Below, piece after piece: positions 8,565-15,951 of a DNA stretch of 64,000 bases. The notes under the pieces were generated by a model, which worked only from the letters and a program-made list of their open reading frames with translations, ran no database searches and had not been told where the DNA came from. Position 1 is the first letter of the stretch. Each line of letters begins with the position of its first letter. Source of the DNA: Mycobacterium kyorinense (GTDB taxonomy: Bacteria; Actinomycetota; Actinomycetes; Mycobacteriales; Mycobacteriaceae). The translations under genes and the position numbers were made by a program. The stretch spans positions 1 to 64,000 of the forward strand of contig NZ_LQPE01000038.1 in the NCBI RefSeq assembly GCF_002101735.1. Reading direction: 5' to 3'.

Positions 8565-8842
8565 GCACACAGCCTGAGGCGTTAACGGCGGCGGCAGCCG
8601 ACGTGCGGACTATCGGTTCGGCACTGAATGCATCGAATGCGACGGCGGCCGTGACCACCACCGGGGTGATTCCCGCTGCGGCCGATGAGGTGTCGGCGCT
8701 AACGGCTGCGCAGTTCAGTGCGCACGCCCAGTGGTATCAGACCATCCGCGCATCGATTCATGAACTCTTCGCGATCACCCTGCGCACCAGCGGCAGTTCG
8801 TATGCGGCCACCGAGGCCGCCAACACTCTCACCGCCGGCTAA
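8552..8842 (+). CDS. PE family protein, minimal
   Basis: A 96-residue PE protein consisting of the PE domain alone. It begins MSFVSTQPEAL, with the Pro-Glu pair at residues 8-9, and is predicted to form two helices. It ends with YAATEAAN, the YxxxD/E type VII secretion signal. A clear GAGGAGA ribosome binding site lies inside the end of the MFS gene, which it overlaps. The PPE gene follows after 20 bp, as is usual for heterodimer-forming PE/PPE pairs exported by an ESX system. Position in the lpqS operon suggests copper-responsive expression, which M. tuberculosis lacks. Confidence 0.93.
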   Translation: MSFVSTQPEALTAAAADVRTIGSALNASNATAAVTTTGVIPAAADEVSALTAAQFSAHAQWYQTIRASIHELFAITLRTSGSSYAATEAANTLTAG

Positions 8843-8862
8843 CCAATTTATGAGGTGAAGAA

Positions 8863-10053
8863 ATGGATTTCGGCGCGCTACCACCGGAAATCAACTCAGC
8901 CAGAATCTATGCCGGGCCCGGGGCGGGGCCGACGCTGGCCGCAGCGACCGCCTGGGATCAGCTGGCCGACGAACTGTATTCGGCGGCGGTCTCCTACCAC
9001 TCCGTCGTCACCGGGCTCACCACCGGGCCATGGCTAGGCCAGGCCTCGGCGGCGATGGCGGCCGCGGCAGCGCCCCATGTGACGTGGCTGACAACCACCG
9101 CCACCCACGCCGAGCAAACCGCGCACCAAGCCCGCACCGCAGCAGCCGCCTATGAGGCGGCGTTATCGATGACGGTGCCCCCACCACTGGTCGCGGCCAA
9201 CCGTGCCCTGTTGATGTCGCTGATCGCCACCAACGTTTTGGGCCAGAACACCCCGGCGATCGCGGCCACCGAGGCCCACTACGCCGAAATGTGGGCCCAA
9301 GACGCCGCCGCCATGTATGGCTATGCGGCGAACTCCGCGGCCGCGGCGACACTGACACCGTTCACCCCACCGCAGCAGACCACCAGTCCGGGCGCGCTAG
9401 CCGGGCAAGCCGCCGCGCTCGCCCAAGCGACCGGCACATCCGCCGCGACAAACACACAAGCCGCCTTGTCACAGGCGATGTCGGCGCTGCCCACCGCCCT
9501 GCAAGGGTTCGCATCACCGCTGTCGTCGACGTCGGCCACATCGTCGCTGTCGTCGCTGAACTCCGCCCTGAGCTCGTTGAGTCCGGCCTTATCGATGACA
9601 AGCTCGGCCGGCTGGATATCCAGTGCGCTGCTATCGAACGCCAATCAGCTCAAGTCTTTGATGCCGGGCGCCGCCGCCAGCAACACAGCGTCGGGATCGG
9701 CCCTGGTGGGCGGGCTCAGTTCGGCGACAAGCGCACCGGTGCCACGGGGCCTAACCGATCTCGCTAGCGCGGGCGGTGGTGCGGCAGTGTCGGCGGGCAT
9801 GGGCCGAGCGGGCGCGCTCGGCGCCTTGTCGGTGCCGCAAAGCTGGGCCAGCGCAGCCCACACCACCAGCTCCGCCGCCCCGGTACTGCCGGGCCTCAAG
9901 CTGGGCGCGGCACCGACGGTCGCCCCCGCTGAACCAGCAGGCATGCTCGGCGGACTGCCGCTGGCGACGTCGGCCGGACGCGGCACCGACAGCTCCGCTT
10001 CCCGGCCGGGGCCACGCATCACAGTAATCCAGCGGCCACCGACCGCCGGATAA
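8863..10053 (+). CDS. PPE family protein, PPE-SVP subgroup
   Basis: A 396-residue PPE protein. The N-terminal 180-residue domain starts [11 protein letters not shown] and contains the WxG turn (GPWLGQAS near residue 58) that pairs with PE. The middle is Ser/Ala/Leu-rich. The C-terminal part has SVPQSWA near residue 323, which defines the SVP subgroup. A GAGGTGAAG ribosome binding site precedes the ATG. It is the last gene of the putative copper operon; a partner role in transport of metal or substrate across the mycomembrane is speculative. Confidence 0.94.
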   Translation: MDFGALPPEINSARIYAGPGAGPTLAAATAWDQLADELYSAAVSYHSVVTGLTTGPWLGQASAAMAAAAAPHVTWLTTTATHAEQTAHQARTAAAAYEAALSMTVPPPLVAANRALLMSLIATNVLGQNTPAIAATEAHYAEMWAQDAAAMYGYAANSAAAATLTPFTPPQQTTSPGALAGQAAALAQATGTSAATNTQAALSQAMSALPTALQGFASPLSSTSATSSLSSLNSALSSLSPALSMTSSAGWISSALLSNANQLKSLMPGAAASNTASGSALVGGLSSATSAPVPRGLTDLASAGGGAAVSAGMGRAGALGALSVPQSWASAAHTTSSAAPVLPGLKLGAAPTVAPAEPAGMLGGLPLATSAGRGTDSSASRPGPRITVIQRPPTAG

Positions 10054-10133
10054 CGAAACGACGACCCATCCGGCGACGATCGCCACATCGCCACACCGGG
10101 CAGGTTTCGTGGTCTCGAAACCCCAAGTCCAGA

Positions 10134-10198
10134 TGCCTCAGGTCAAATGAAAACTACGACGATCGAACCAGAGCGAGGTTTTCACTCGACCTGAGGCA
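10134..10198. repeat. 21-bp imperfect inverted repeat, 23-nt loop
   Basis: Arms at 10134-10154 and 10178-10198 pair at 19 of 21 positions (outer ends TGCCTCAGGTC / GACCTGAGGCA, inner ends GAAAAC / GTTTTC). The repeat lies between the PPE stop codon and a PIN-domain remnant. It could be an operon terminator stem, or terminal repeats left by a deleted mobile element. No T-tract follows. Confidence 0.7.
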
Positions 10199-10205
10199 CC
10201 GCAGC

Positions 10206-10439
10206 TCAGAAGTAGTCACGTGCCTCACCTCCGATGAAAACGGACAGGACTTCCACGAAGCCGGCCGCGGCAAAAACTTGGTCGAACGCTAACGCCTTGC
10301 GCAGGCGGCGATCGCGCGGGACACGAAACCTCGTTGCATCCACATAGGAGTACATCCGCTCATCATGCGTTCGGAACCACTCCCACGCCGCCGATTCTTG
10401 CTCCTCGGTAACCCGGTGCACCACAGCGCCACAGGTCAT
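10206..10439 (-). pseudogene. PIN-domain (VapC-like) C-terminal remnant
   Basis: A 77-codon frame whose product matches only the C-terminal part of PIN-domain ribonucleases. SYVDATRFRV and KALAFDQVFAAAGF are the usual last acidic-residue strands and C-terminal helix. The N-terminal half with the first catalytic Asp is missing, and an in-frame stop lies 24 bp upstream of the ATG. Full-length VapC proteins are about 130-145 residues. No matching antitoxin is visible. It is best read as a decayed toxin gene, perhaps cut by whatever left the inverted repeat next to it. Confidence 0.65.
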
Positions 10440-10713
10440 CCGCTCCCGACTCGAGTGGCGTTACAGTGATTACATATAACGCGCGCGAGGTTTGTCCGCC
10501 TCGAGCCAGCGACTACGACCTCCTTGGCGAAACCGGCGAGTGGAAGCGGGGGCCCTGTCTGGCGACAATTCGTCACGGTGACGAATCCGCTTCCCCGCGC
10601 CATTTCGACAGCAAAGACGATTTGGTCGTCATAGCTAGTACTTCCGGGTTCAGACCGGATCGCCAACGACAGCAATGGCTTTCCCGATGACCCAGCCCAC
10701 GCGACGATCGTGT

Positions 10714-12240
10714 TTAGGCCGTGCCCGCTGATTCCAATTTTTCTGCCGATGTCGAAAACGGAGGCTGGAACCGTCGGCCGGGCAGCGCCACCATGCCTGC
10801 GGCCGCCGCTGCGTAACACAGAGCCGCGACCATCGTGCAGGCCACTGCTAGGCCGGACAGGAACGAGTCCTGCGCAGCGGCGAGCAGCTCCGGATGGCGG
10901 GCCGCGATACTGAACGCGACCGGGACCGAATCGGCAGCCTCGGCGGCCTTCCCGGTTGCCGCGAAGGCGGTGTCGACGAGACGGGCGCCAAAAATCGATG
11001 AGAACACCGAGCCGACGACGGCCACACCCATCGTCGAGCCCAACTCGCGGGTGGCATCGTTGACCGCCGAGCCGACTCCCGCTCGAGAAGGCGGGAGTAC
11101 GAGCATGATGGATTCCGTTGCCGGAGTGGCGATTAGCCCCATGCCCAGGCCCATCAACAGCATCTGCATGACGATCGTTGTCCAGTAGGGCGTGTCGGCC
11201 GCGACGCTGCCGGCGATCCACGCCATCGCCGTGCCGAACGAGACGAGCCCGGCGACCACCACCGCGCGGGTGCCCACGCGAGTAGCGAGCAGTCCGCCGA
11301 CTAGCGAGCCGACCGCGATCGACAGTGCGACCGGCAGGATACGGGCTCCGGTTGAAAATGGGCTGAACTCGCGGAGCACCTGGAAGTACTGGGTGATCAG
11401 GAAGATGAACCCGGCTAGTGCAAAGAAGGTGACCGTCACCGCTCCGCTGGCGGCGCTGAATCGTCGATCGGTGAACAGCCGCACATCGAGCATTGGGTGT
11501 TCAGCTGCGCGCTCCACCGCCACGAATGCCACGGCCAGACCGAGAGCGATAACGAACCCGATGAGCGTCGCGTTGCTGCGCCAGCCGCGTTCGGGGGCCT
11601 CGATAATCGTGTAGACGAGCACGCCGAGCAGCGCGATCGAAGCCACCAGGCCGCGGATGTCCAACGCGGGCACCGAAGGATCGCGTGACTCAGGGACCAG
11701 GAAGAAGCCGAGAACCGAAGCCACGAGAGCGACCGGCACCAGAGCCCAGAACACGCTGCCCCAGTAGAAGTGTTCGAGGAGTAGTCCGCCGCTGACCGGT
11801 CCGGATGCGACACCGACCCCGACAACCGCACCCCATCCCCCGAGTGCTGCCGCGCGCTGGCGGCGGTCGGGGAAGGCGTTGGTGATGATCGACAGCGTCG
11901 TGGGGAAAATCAGCGCGGCGAACGCCCCCATGCTGAAACGCGCCGCGACCAGTGCGCCGGTGTTGTGAGCCATGGCCCCCGCCGCGCTGGTCACAGCGAA
12001 TCCGAGCAATCCGACCAGCAGGGCCGGCCGTCGTCCGTAGCGGTCCGAGATACTTCCCGCGGCGAGTACCAGCGCTGCGAACGTGAGGTTGTAGCCATCG
12101 ACGACCCACTGCAGTCCGCGCGTGTCCGCGCCGAGCTCGGTGGCGATGCTGGGCAGCGCAACGTTGACGATCGTGACGTCGAGGTTGATCGCGAGCACCG
12201 CCACGTACACCGCAACCAGAATTCCCGCGCTACGACGCAT
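10714..12240 (-). CDS. MFS drug-efflux transporter, DHA2 (EmrB/QacA) family
   Basis: A 508-residue proton-coupled exporter with fourteen predicted helices. Family signatures are LDVTIVNVALPSI in helix 1, the loop GSISDRYGRRPALL (GxLaDrxGrk motif, near residue 70), and a motif-C-like GVASGPVSGGLLL in helix 5. The ATG at 12240 matches the usual N-terminus MRRSAGI, with no long leader. It overlaps the TfoX-like gene by 11 bp, so the two form one unit, divergent from the HxlR regulator. The substrate is unknown. Expression is probably controlled by that HxlR protein through the inverted repeats at 12690-12714. Confidence 0.9.
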   Translation of the reverse strand: MRRSAGILVAVYVAVLAINLDVTIVNVALPSIATELGADTRGLQWVVDGYNLTFAALVLAAGSISDRYGRRPALLVGLLGFAVTSAAGAMAHNTGALVAARFSMGAFAALIFPTTLSIITNAFPDRRQRAAALGGWGAVVGVGVASGPVSGGLLLEHFYWGSVFWALVPVALVASVLGFFLVPESRDPSVPALDIRGLVASIALLGVLVYTIIEAPERGWRSNATLIGFVIALGLAVAFVAVERAAEHPMLDVRLFTDRRFSAASGAVTVTFFALAGFIFLITQYFQVLREFSPFSTGARILPVALSIAVGSLVGGLLATRVGTRAVVVAGLVSFGTAMAWIAGSVAADTPYWTTIVMQMLLMGLGMGLIATPATESIMLVLPPSRAGVGSAVNDATRELGSTMGVAVVGSVFSSIFGARLVDTAFAATGKAAEAADSVPVAFSIAARHPELLAAAQDSFLSGLAVACTMVAALCYAAAAAGMVALPGRRFQPPFSTSAEKLESAGTA

Positions 12241-12577
12241 GACGGCTCCGCGGCGGAATGCGTTCGGCACTCGTGATTCCGATGCCGATCCACCTCGCGA
12301 GCTGACGCTGGGTGCGCAGGTGGTCACCGTCGACGCGCAGCCATCCCCGGACGGAGCGTCCCTTCATCTGCATGGGCTGTGCGGTGCCGGTTGCCAGCAA
12401 TCGGTCGACACGTGCCGGATCAACCCGCACCAGGAGTCCGCCTTGACCACTGGCCGCGACCGCTAGCTTGCCGGCGACTAGGAAGGCCAATCCTCCGAAC
12501 ATGGCCTGTTCATGCACCTCTGGGGTGTTGGCCAGCTGCTCCCGGATACGAGCAGCCAAGTCGGTGTCGTAGGCCAC
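12230..12577 (-). CDS. TfoX N-terminal domain protein
   Basis: A 115-residue protein that resembles the TfoX N-terminal domain family: AARIREQLA, then QAMFGGLAFLVAGKLAVAA and a Trp-containing basic end. In actinobacteria these short stand-alone domains often neighbour regulators, and their biochemical role is not known. I chose the GTG at 12577 because an AGGGAGG ribosome binding site lies just upstream; an in-frame GTG ten codons further upstream lacks one. It is the first gene of the unit that also encodes the MFS exporter. Confidence 0.8.
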   Translation of the reverse strand: MAYDTDLAARIREQLANTPEVHEQAMFGGLAFLVAGKLAVAASGQGGLLVRVDPARVDRLLATGTAQPMQMKGRSVRGWLRVDGDHLRTQRQLARWIGIGITSAERIPPRSRHAS

Positions 12578-12689
12578 TAAGCCTCCCTGAGTTTGCCGCG
12601 CGGACACTTGCCGGCAGGTGGCTTTGTGTGCCAGTCACGGATCGCGGCGACGAACTCCTCGAGCATGGCCACTCCCTCACGTCCGGTCT

Positions 12690-12714
12690 ACTTGGTATAC
12701 TCAAGTCAACTTGA
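12690..12714. promoter_or_regulatory. HxlR operator and promoter candidate
   Basis: Three half-sites ACTTG / CAAGT / ACTTG lie in tandem. They form a perfect palindrome TCAAGT-CA-ACTTGA at 12701-12714 and a second inverted pair at 12690-12706 with a 7-bp spacer. A TATACT -10 hexamer at 12696-12701 lies between them. The site sits in the divergent region between the TfoX-like gene and the HxlR gene and is the obvious binding site for the regulator. Confidence 0.7.
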
Positions 12715-12733
12715 AAATGTCAAGGAGCACTTA

Positions 12734-13387
12734 GTGGCCCGAAGCTACGGCCAGTACTGCGGACTGGCGCGCGCGCTCGAGGTTGTGGGCGATCGGTGGA
12801 ATCTGCTGATCGTGCGCCAGCTCCTCATTGCTCCGGCCCGCTACCAGGAGCTACTTGATGGGCTCCCCGGCATCGCCACCAACCTGCTCGCCGATCGGCT
12901 GCGCGATCTGGAAGCCGCCGGAGTGATCGAACGGCGCCTGGCCGAAGGCAGCAGGGCAATCACCTACGCGCTCACCACCTGGGGCGCCCAACTACGCGAG
13001 CCGATCGAGGGCCTGATCCGCTGGTCCACGCCGCTCATGATCCGAGGGCCCGAAGGCGATAGCTTCCGCGCCGACGGCCTCCTGGTCGCGTTGCCCGCCC
13101 TGTTCCGCGGCAGAGTGCCTGCACACCGGCCCGCGACCGTTGGGATAACCGTGAACGGCGATGCCGACCGTCGAGTTGTTCAGATGCGGGCGACGCGCTC
13201 AGGCATCGAGGCGAGCCCGCACGATGATCGACAACTAGACGCGGTTCTAACCGCTGACGCACAAATAATTCTCGGGCTGGCGACAGGCCTGCTCTCACTC
13301 GACGACGTGCTCGGGCTCGTCGACATCCAAGGCGATGAAGCCGCCGTGCGAGCTATTTTCAGCGCACCCGTCGACCCATTCCCGTGA
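12734..13387 (+). CDS. HxlR-family winged-helix regulator
   Basis: A 217-residue regulator. Residues 1-95 form an HxlR winged helix: CGLARALEVVGDRWNLLIVRQLL, with LADRLRDLEAAGVI as the recognition region. The C-terminal 100 residues resemble the SCP2-like extension found in some actinobacterial members (DAVLTADAQIILGLATG). The GTG start follows AAGGAG at ideal spacing. It is divergent from the TfoX-like and MFS genes and probably represses them and itself. The extension may bind a small hydrophobic ligand, which is inferred. Confidence 0.88.
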   Translation: MARSYGQYCGLARALEVVGDRWNLLIVRQLLIAPARYQELLDGLPGIATNLLADRLRDLEAAGVIERRLAEGSRAITYALTTWGAQLREPIEGLIRWSTPLMIRGPEGDSFRADGLLVALPALFRGRVPAHRPATVGITVNGDADRRVVQMRATRSGIEASPHDDRQLDAVLTADAQIILGLATGLLSLDDVLGLVDIQGDEAAVRAIFSAPVDPFP

Positions 13388-13466
13388 TCCCTCACCTCTC
13401 CCCTGGGAGGGCTCGGGTCGGCTTTACGCGCGATCCCGCTTTTCCCGCCTGGCCCAAGGCAATTCG

Positions 13467-13506
13467 GCACTGTGACCGAAACGCCTGAAGCGCAGTGCTA
13501 TTCGTC
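13467..13506 (+). repeat. 40-bp direct repeat, copy A
   Basis: Matches copy B at 14038-14077 at 35 of 40 positions. Read from a GTG in the plus direction, both copies encode a short peptide start ending in AQCYSS. Differences fall partly at third codon positions. The copy lies just downstream of the small secreted-protein gene, which is read leftward. Confidence 0.7.
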
Positions 13507-13536
13507 GACCCGCCCGTCGCTGCCGACCCAGTCTCG

Positions 13537-13788
13537 CTACTGCGGCGGCGGGGGCGCTACCGGCTGGCAGGCATTGGCTCCCGGGTTCCACCAGTTGCCG
13601 GGGCCGCAGTCAGGAGGCGGCGGCGGCGTCACAGGCTGGCAGGCGTTGGCTCCCGGATTCCACCAATTGCCCGGGCCGCAATCAGGGGGTTGAGCCGAGC
13701 CCACGCCGGGCGACACTGCTGCCACGTACGTCATGGGCGCTAATGCCACCGCGGCGGCGCAGACCGCGCGACGAACGAACATCCTCAT
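13537..13788 (-). CDS. Small secreted Pro/Gly/Trp-rich repeat protein
   Basis: An 83-residue exported protein. The signal peptide is basic (MRMFVRRAV) and then hydrophobic, and probably ends at VGSAQPP near residue 33. The mature part of about 50 residues is two copies of DCGPGNWWNPGANACQPV separated by a Pro-rich linker. Each copy has two Cys that could form a disulfide. No enzymatic motif is seen, and the family is not one I can name. It stands alone between convergent HxlR and the VapBC region. Confidence 0.75.
   Translation of the reverse strand: MRMFVRRAVCAAAVALAPMTYVAAVSPGVGSAQPPDCGPGNWWNPGANACQPVTPPPPPDCGPGNWWNPGANACQPVAPPPPQ
13562..13689. repeat. Tandem duplication inside the secreted-protein gene
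   Basis: Two 56-bp units at 13562-13617 and 13634-13689, period 72 bp, with only a few substitutions. They encode the two Cys/Trp-rich repeats of the small secreted protein. Confidence 0.85.
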
Positions 13789-14123
13789 CGAACCCTCCCA
13801 TCAGAAGCGTCCAGACCCCAAGCTGGACGTGGCTCTTACGACGACTACCCACTCGGGCGGCTCCACAATCACCACTTCATGCGTTCGTCCGCGTCGGCCA
13901 GTGCGACCAGCATGCTCGTCGCTGCACTAAAAGCTGGAGGTTTGAGTCCGATGCGGGGCATCAGGTCGACCGCTCAGTTGATAAGGCGACGACGAGGCGG
14001 CCTCCGCCCACGCCGGCGCCTTTCCGTGTGTAGGGCCGCACTGTGACACAATCGCCTGGGGCGCAGTGCTATTCGTCCGGAGCCGAGCAGCACTCATTGC
14101 CGTCCAACAATGGGATGTGCGGT
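13789..14123. other. Intergenic stretch with second copy of the 40-bp repeat
   Basis: About 335 bp upstream of the small secreted-protein gene and downstream of vapC. The only notable item is repeat copy B at 14038-14077. No supported gene is seen; a 33-codon GTG frame starting inside copy B ends at 14144, inside vapC. Confidence 0.4.
14038..14077 (+). repeat. 40-bp direct repeat, copy B
   Basis: Matches copy A at 13467-13506 at 35 of 40 positions. From its GTG a short frame runs to a TAG at 14142-14144, encoding a 33-residue peptide with AQCYSS followed by SLP and MCG. Copy A likewise has SLP and YCG at similar distances. Confidence 0.7.
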
Positions 14124-14558
14124 TCATCTCGAAATCGGAGATAGCACTTCGTAATTGACCCCAAGCACACGATACGTGGGTTCGGCCCGTCGATCGCAGG
14201 TCACGAGCGGCAACTGGTGCTTGCGGGCAGCCGCGCCGACGAGACCGTCGTAAACCGCGCCGCCGGCCAAGCCCGCTTCGGCAATCTCCCGTAATACGTG
14301 CTTTGTATCTGTCGCAGACAGGAAGCGAGACTCCGGAAAATTGTTCTCCTCTAAGCGAAGTGCTGCTACAGGAGTGAGGCGGTGTGGCGGCGGCAGTCGC
14401 GTGAGTACCGACAGCAACTCCGCCGCGGCATGCCCCGACATTCCACGGTGGCAGCCGAGGAGCCTGGCCTTGGCGGCGAGGTGAAATGGATTCTCGCGCT
14501 GCGCCAGCGCAAGCGCCGCGCTGGTGTCGACCAGGACATGTTCAGCGCTGGTCGGCAA
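14124..14558 (-). CDS. vapC: VapC toxin, PIN-domain ribonuclease
   Basis: A 144-residue PIN-domain protein predicted to cleave RNA when free of its antitoxin. The acidic residues are visible: Asp in LVDTSAALAL near residue 11, Glu in AAAELLSVL near residue 47, and Asp residues in AVYDGLVGAAAR and LVTCDRRA towards the C-terminus. The start overlaps the end of vapB by 17 bp, the usual coupled arrangement. The domain looks complete, unlike the PIN remnant at 10.2-10.4 kb. Which M. tuberculosis VapC it corresponds to was not determined. Confidence 0.9.
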   Translation of the reverse strand: MPTSAEHVLVDTSAALALAQRENPFHLAAKARLLGCHRGMSGHAAAELLSVLTRLPPPHRLTPVAALRLEENNFPESRFLSATDTKHVLREIAEAGLAGGAVYDGLVGAAARKHQLPLVTCDRRAEPTYRVLGVNYEVLSPISR

Positions 14559-14775
14559 GCCTCAACTCCCTGATCGCGTCGGCATCGAGCTCTGGTCCGC
14601 CACCGGGCAGCAATAGAATCCCGTCTTCTTCGACAAGGTCTTCGGCTGCCACGCTTTCGATGCGGATAGCAGCCCCGTCGAGGGATATCTCGACTTCACC
14701 GGAGGTGATTCCCGATTGCTCGCGGAGCGACTTCGGGATCACCAAGCGCCCGGCCTTGTCTATGGTAGTACGCAT
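14542..14775 (-). CDS. vapB: VapB antitoxin, AbrB/SpoVT type
   Basis: A 77-residue antitoxin. The N-terminal swapped-hairpin DNA-binding domain (residues 1-45) starts MRTTIDKAGRLVIPKSLRE, the classic AbrB/MazE signature. The acidic C-terminus (EEDGILLLPGGGPELD) should wrap the toxin. It is the first gene of the vapBC pair. Inverted TACCA/TGGTA sites start 11 bp upstream of its ATG and fit autoregulation. Confidence 0.9.
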   Translation of the reverse strand: MRTTIDKAGRLVIPKSLREQSGITSGEVEISLDGAAIRIESVAAEDLVEEDGILLLPGGGPELDADAIRELRLADQR

Positions 14776-14785
14776 ACCATTAGGT

Positions 14786-14885
14786 TACCATCGCAGTGGT
14801 ACCGGGATAGTCAGCCTTCAACGTCTCCTCGCGCATCGGTGGGTCCAGCCGGACAGCTACCAACGTGTGGTACCTGCGGGTACCA
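14786..14885. promoter_or_regulatory. Candidate VapBC operator sites
   Basis: Two inverted repeats upstream of vapB. The first is TACCA-6 nt-TGGTA at 14786-14801. The second is TGGTACC-4 nt-GGTACCA at 14868-14885. A 12-bp direct element TACCATCGCAGT (14786-14797) recurs with one change at 14881-14892. They are the likely binding sites of the VapBC complex. Confidence 0.55.
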
Positions 14886-14942
14886 TCACAGTCGTCGGCG
14901 GTTTGCTGCCGACTCAAGATCACTCTCCGACGAGGGTTCGCT

Positions 14943-15274
14943 ATGAGGCCGATGACCGCCGATCAATCGGTCATCGCTGCCGCTCGCGAGGCATTTTTGA
15001 GTTCCGGGGTGGAAGTCGCCACACGTTCGGCCAGAAACTCTGCGGGCTTGGCGACGGTCGCTGGCCGCGGGGGCCCGCAGTGATGCGCAGCCGCCCGTAG
15101 TGATGTCCGGCGTGGACCGTGTCCGAAACCGCCGAGACCGTCGCGGTCGAGTTGCGCAGCGGCACATTGCCGCAGGCGGTCGGACGCATGTGCCCGATGA
15201 TCGCGGTGTTCGGCACCCTTGACGTGCCGCTGCAGAGTCCGCTGGGCGATCGTCACGTTGTCACCGTGTTCTGA
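14943..15274 (+). pseudogene. Decayed coding remnants (TetR-like start, unrelated tail)
   Basis: Two broken plus-strand pieces. The first (14943-15083) starts MRPMTADQSVIAAAREAF and continues GVEVATRSARNSAGLATV, which resembles the helix-turn-helix start of a TetR regulator, then stops after 46 codons. The second (about 15104-15274) has no start codon near its beginning but reads like a protein end (VELRSGTLPQAVGRM, then a TGA). Neither can be a whole gene. They look like leftovers of deletion in this accessory stretch. Confidence 0.4.
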
Positions 15275-15288
15275 GCCTTGACGCTGTA

Positions 15289-15304
15289 TGTAGCGCTCGC
15301 TACA
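15289..15304. promoter_or_regulatory. TetR operator candidate
   Basis: Perfect palindrome TGTAGCG-CT-CGCTACA nine bases upstream of the GTG of the TetR gene. It would overlap its promoter and allow autorepression of the TetR-SDR operon. Confidence 0.75.
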
Positions 15305-15312
15305 CTAGGGAA

Positions 15313-15951
15313 GTGACCCGTGCTCGGCAAGATACGGGATCGCGAGACCAACTGCTCGACGCCGCCGAGCGTCTCATGGCCGAGAAAGGCTATGCGGCAA
15401 CACCGGTTTCGGCTATCTGCAAGGCCGCTGGTGTGCCGGTGACGTCGTTGTATTGGCACTTCGGCAGCAAAGACGGGCTGCTGGCCTCGGTGATGGAACG
15501 CGGCGCCGACCGGTGGTTTGCCGCGCTGCCCCGCTGGGAGGACTTTGACGGGCCGGCGGAGCAGCACGCCGAGGCGCTGCAAACTCAAGGAGCAGACGCC
15601 GTCGCCGCCAACCCGGACTTCTTGCGGCTGTTCTACACGCTGGCCATCGAGGGCCAACACGACCAGGGGGCCGCCGAGACCGTGCAGCGGGTCCGCGGCC
15701 ACGCCCTGGCCTATTTCCGGTCGGCAATCGAGCATGTGCTGACGCCGCTGTGCGACGCCAGCACGGCACACCTTGCCGCCGACGATCTCGCCCACTTCGC
15801 CGTCGCGTTCTCCGACGGCTGCTTTTTTGCCTTGCAGCTCGAGCCGGAGACCACCGACCTGCAGCAGATGTATGCCGACCTCTTTACGGCGATCCGCGCG
15901 CTCGCACCCGCCGCCATCGACCGCGCCACGCGAAAGGGGTCGACATCATGA
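15313..15951 (+). CDS. TetR/AcrR-family regulator
   Basis: A 212-residue regulator. The N-terminal helix-turn-helix spans residues 10-57 (QLLDAAERLMAEKGYAAT, then VTSLYWHFGSKDGLL). The C-terminal ligand-binding helices are of a TetR_C type. The GTG lies nine bases downstream of a perfect 7+7 palindrome, its likely operator. The stop TGA overlaps the ATG of the SDR gene (ATGA), so the two are co-translated. It probably senses a substrate or product of that enzyme. Confidence 0.9.
   Translation: MTRARQDTGSRDQLLDAAERLMAEKGYAATPVSAICKAAGVPVTSLYWHFGSKDGLLASVMERGADRWFAALPRWEDFDGPAEQHAEALQTQGADAVAANPDFLRLFYTLAIEGQHDQGAAETVQRVRGHALAYFRSAIEHVLTPLCDASTAHLAADDLAHFAVAFSDGCFFALQLEPETTDLQQMYADLFTAIRALAPAAIDRATRKGSTS

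Noticed and set aside
13395..13415. Short hairpin after the HxlR gene as terminator
   Set aside because: The stem is only about five pairs and no T-run follows.
13472..13693. 73-codon plus-strand frame rich in Gly, antisense to the secreted-protein gene
   Set aside because: Most of it mirrors the tandem repeat of the opposite strand, which has a clear signal peptide. Only its first 12 codons, shared with copy B, deserve attention and are reported separately.
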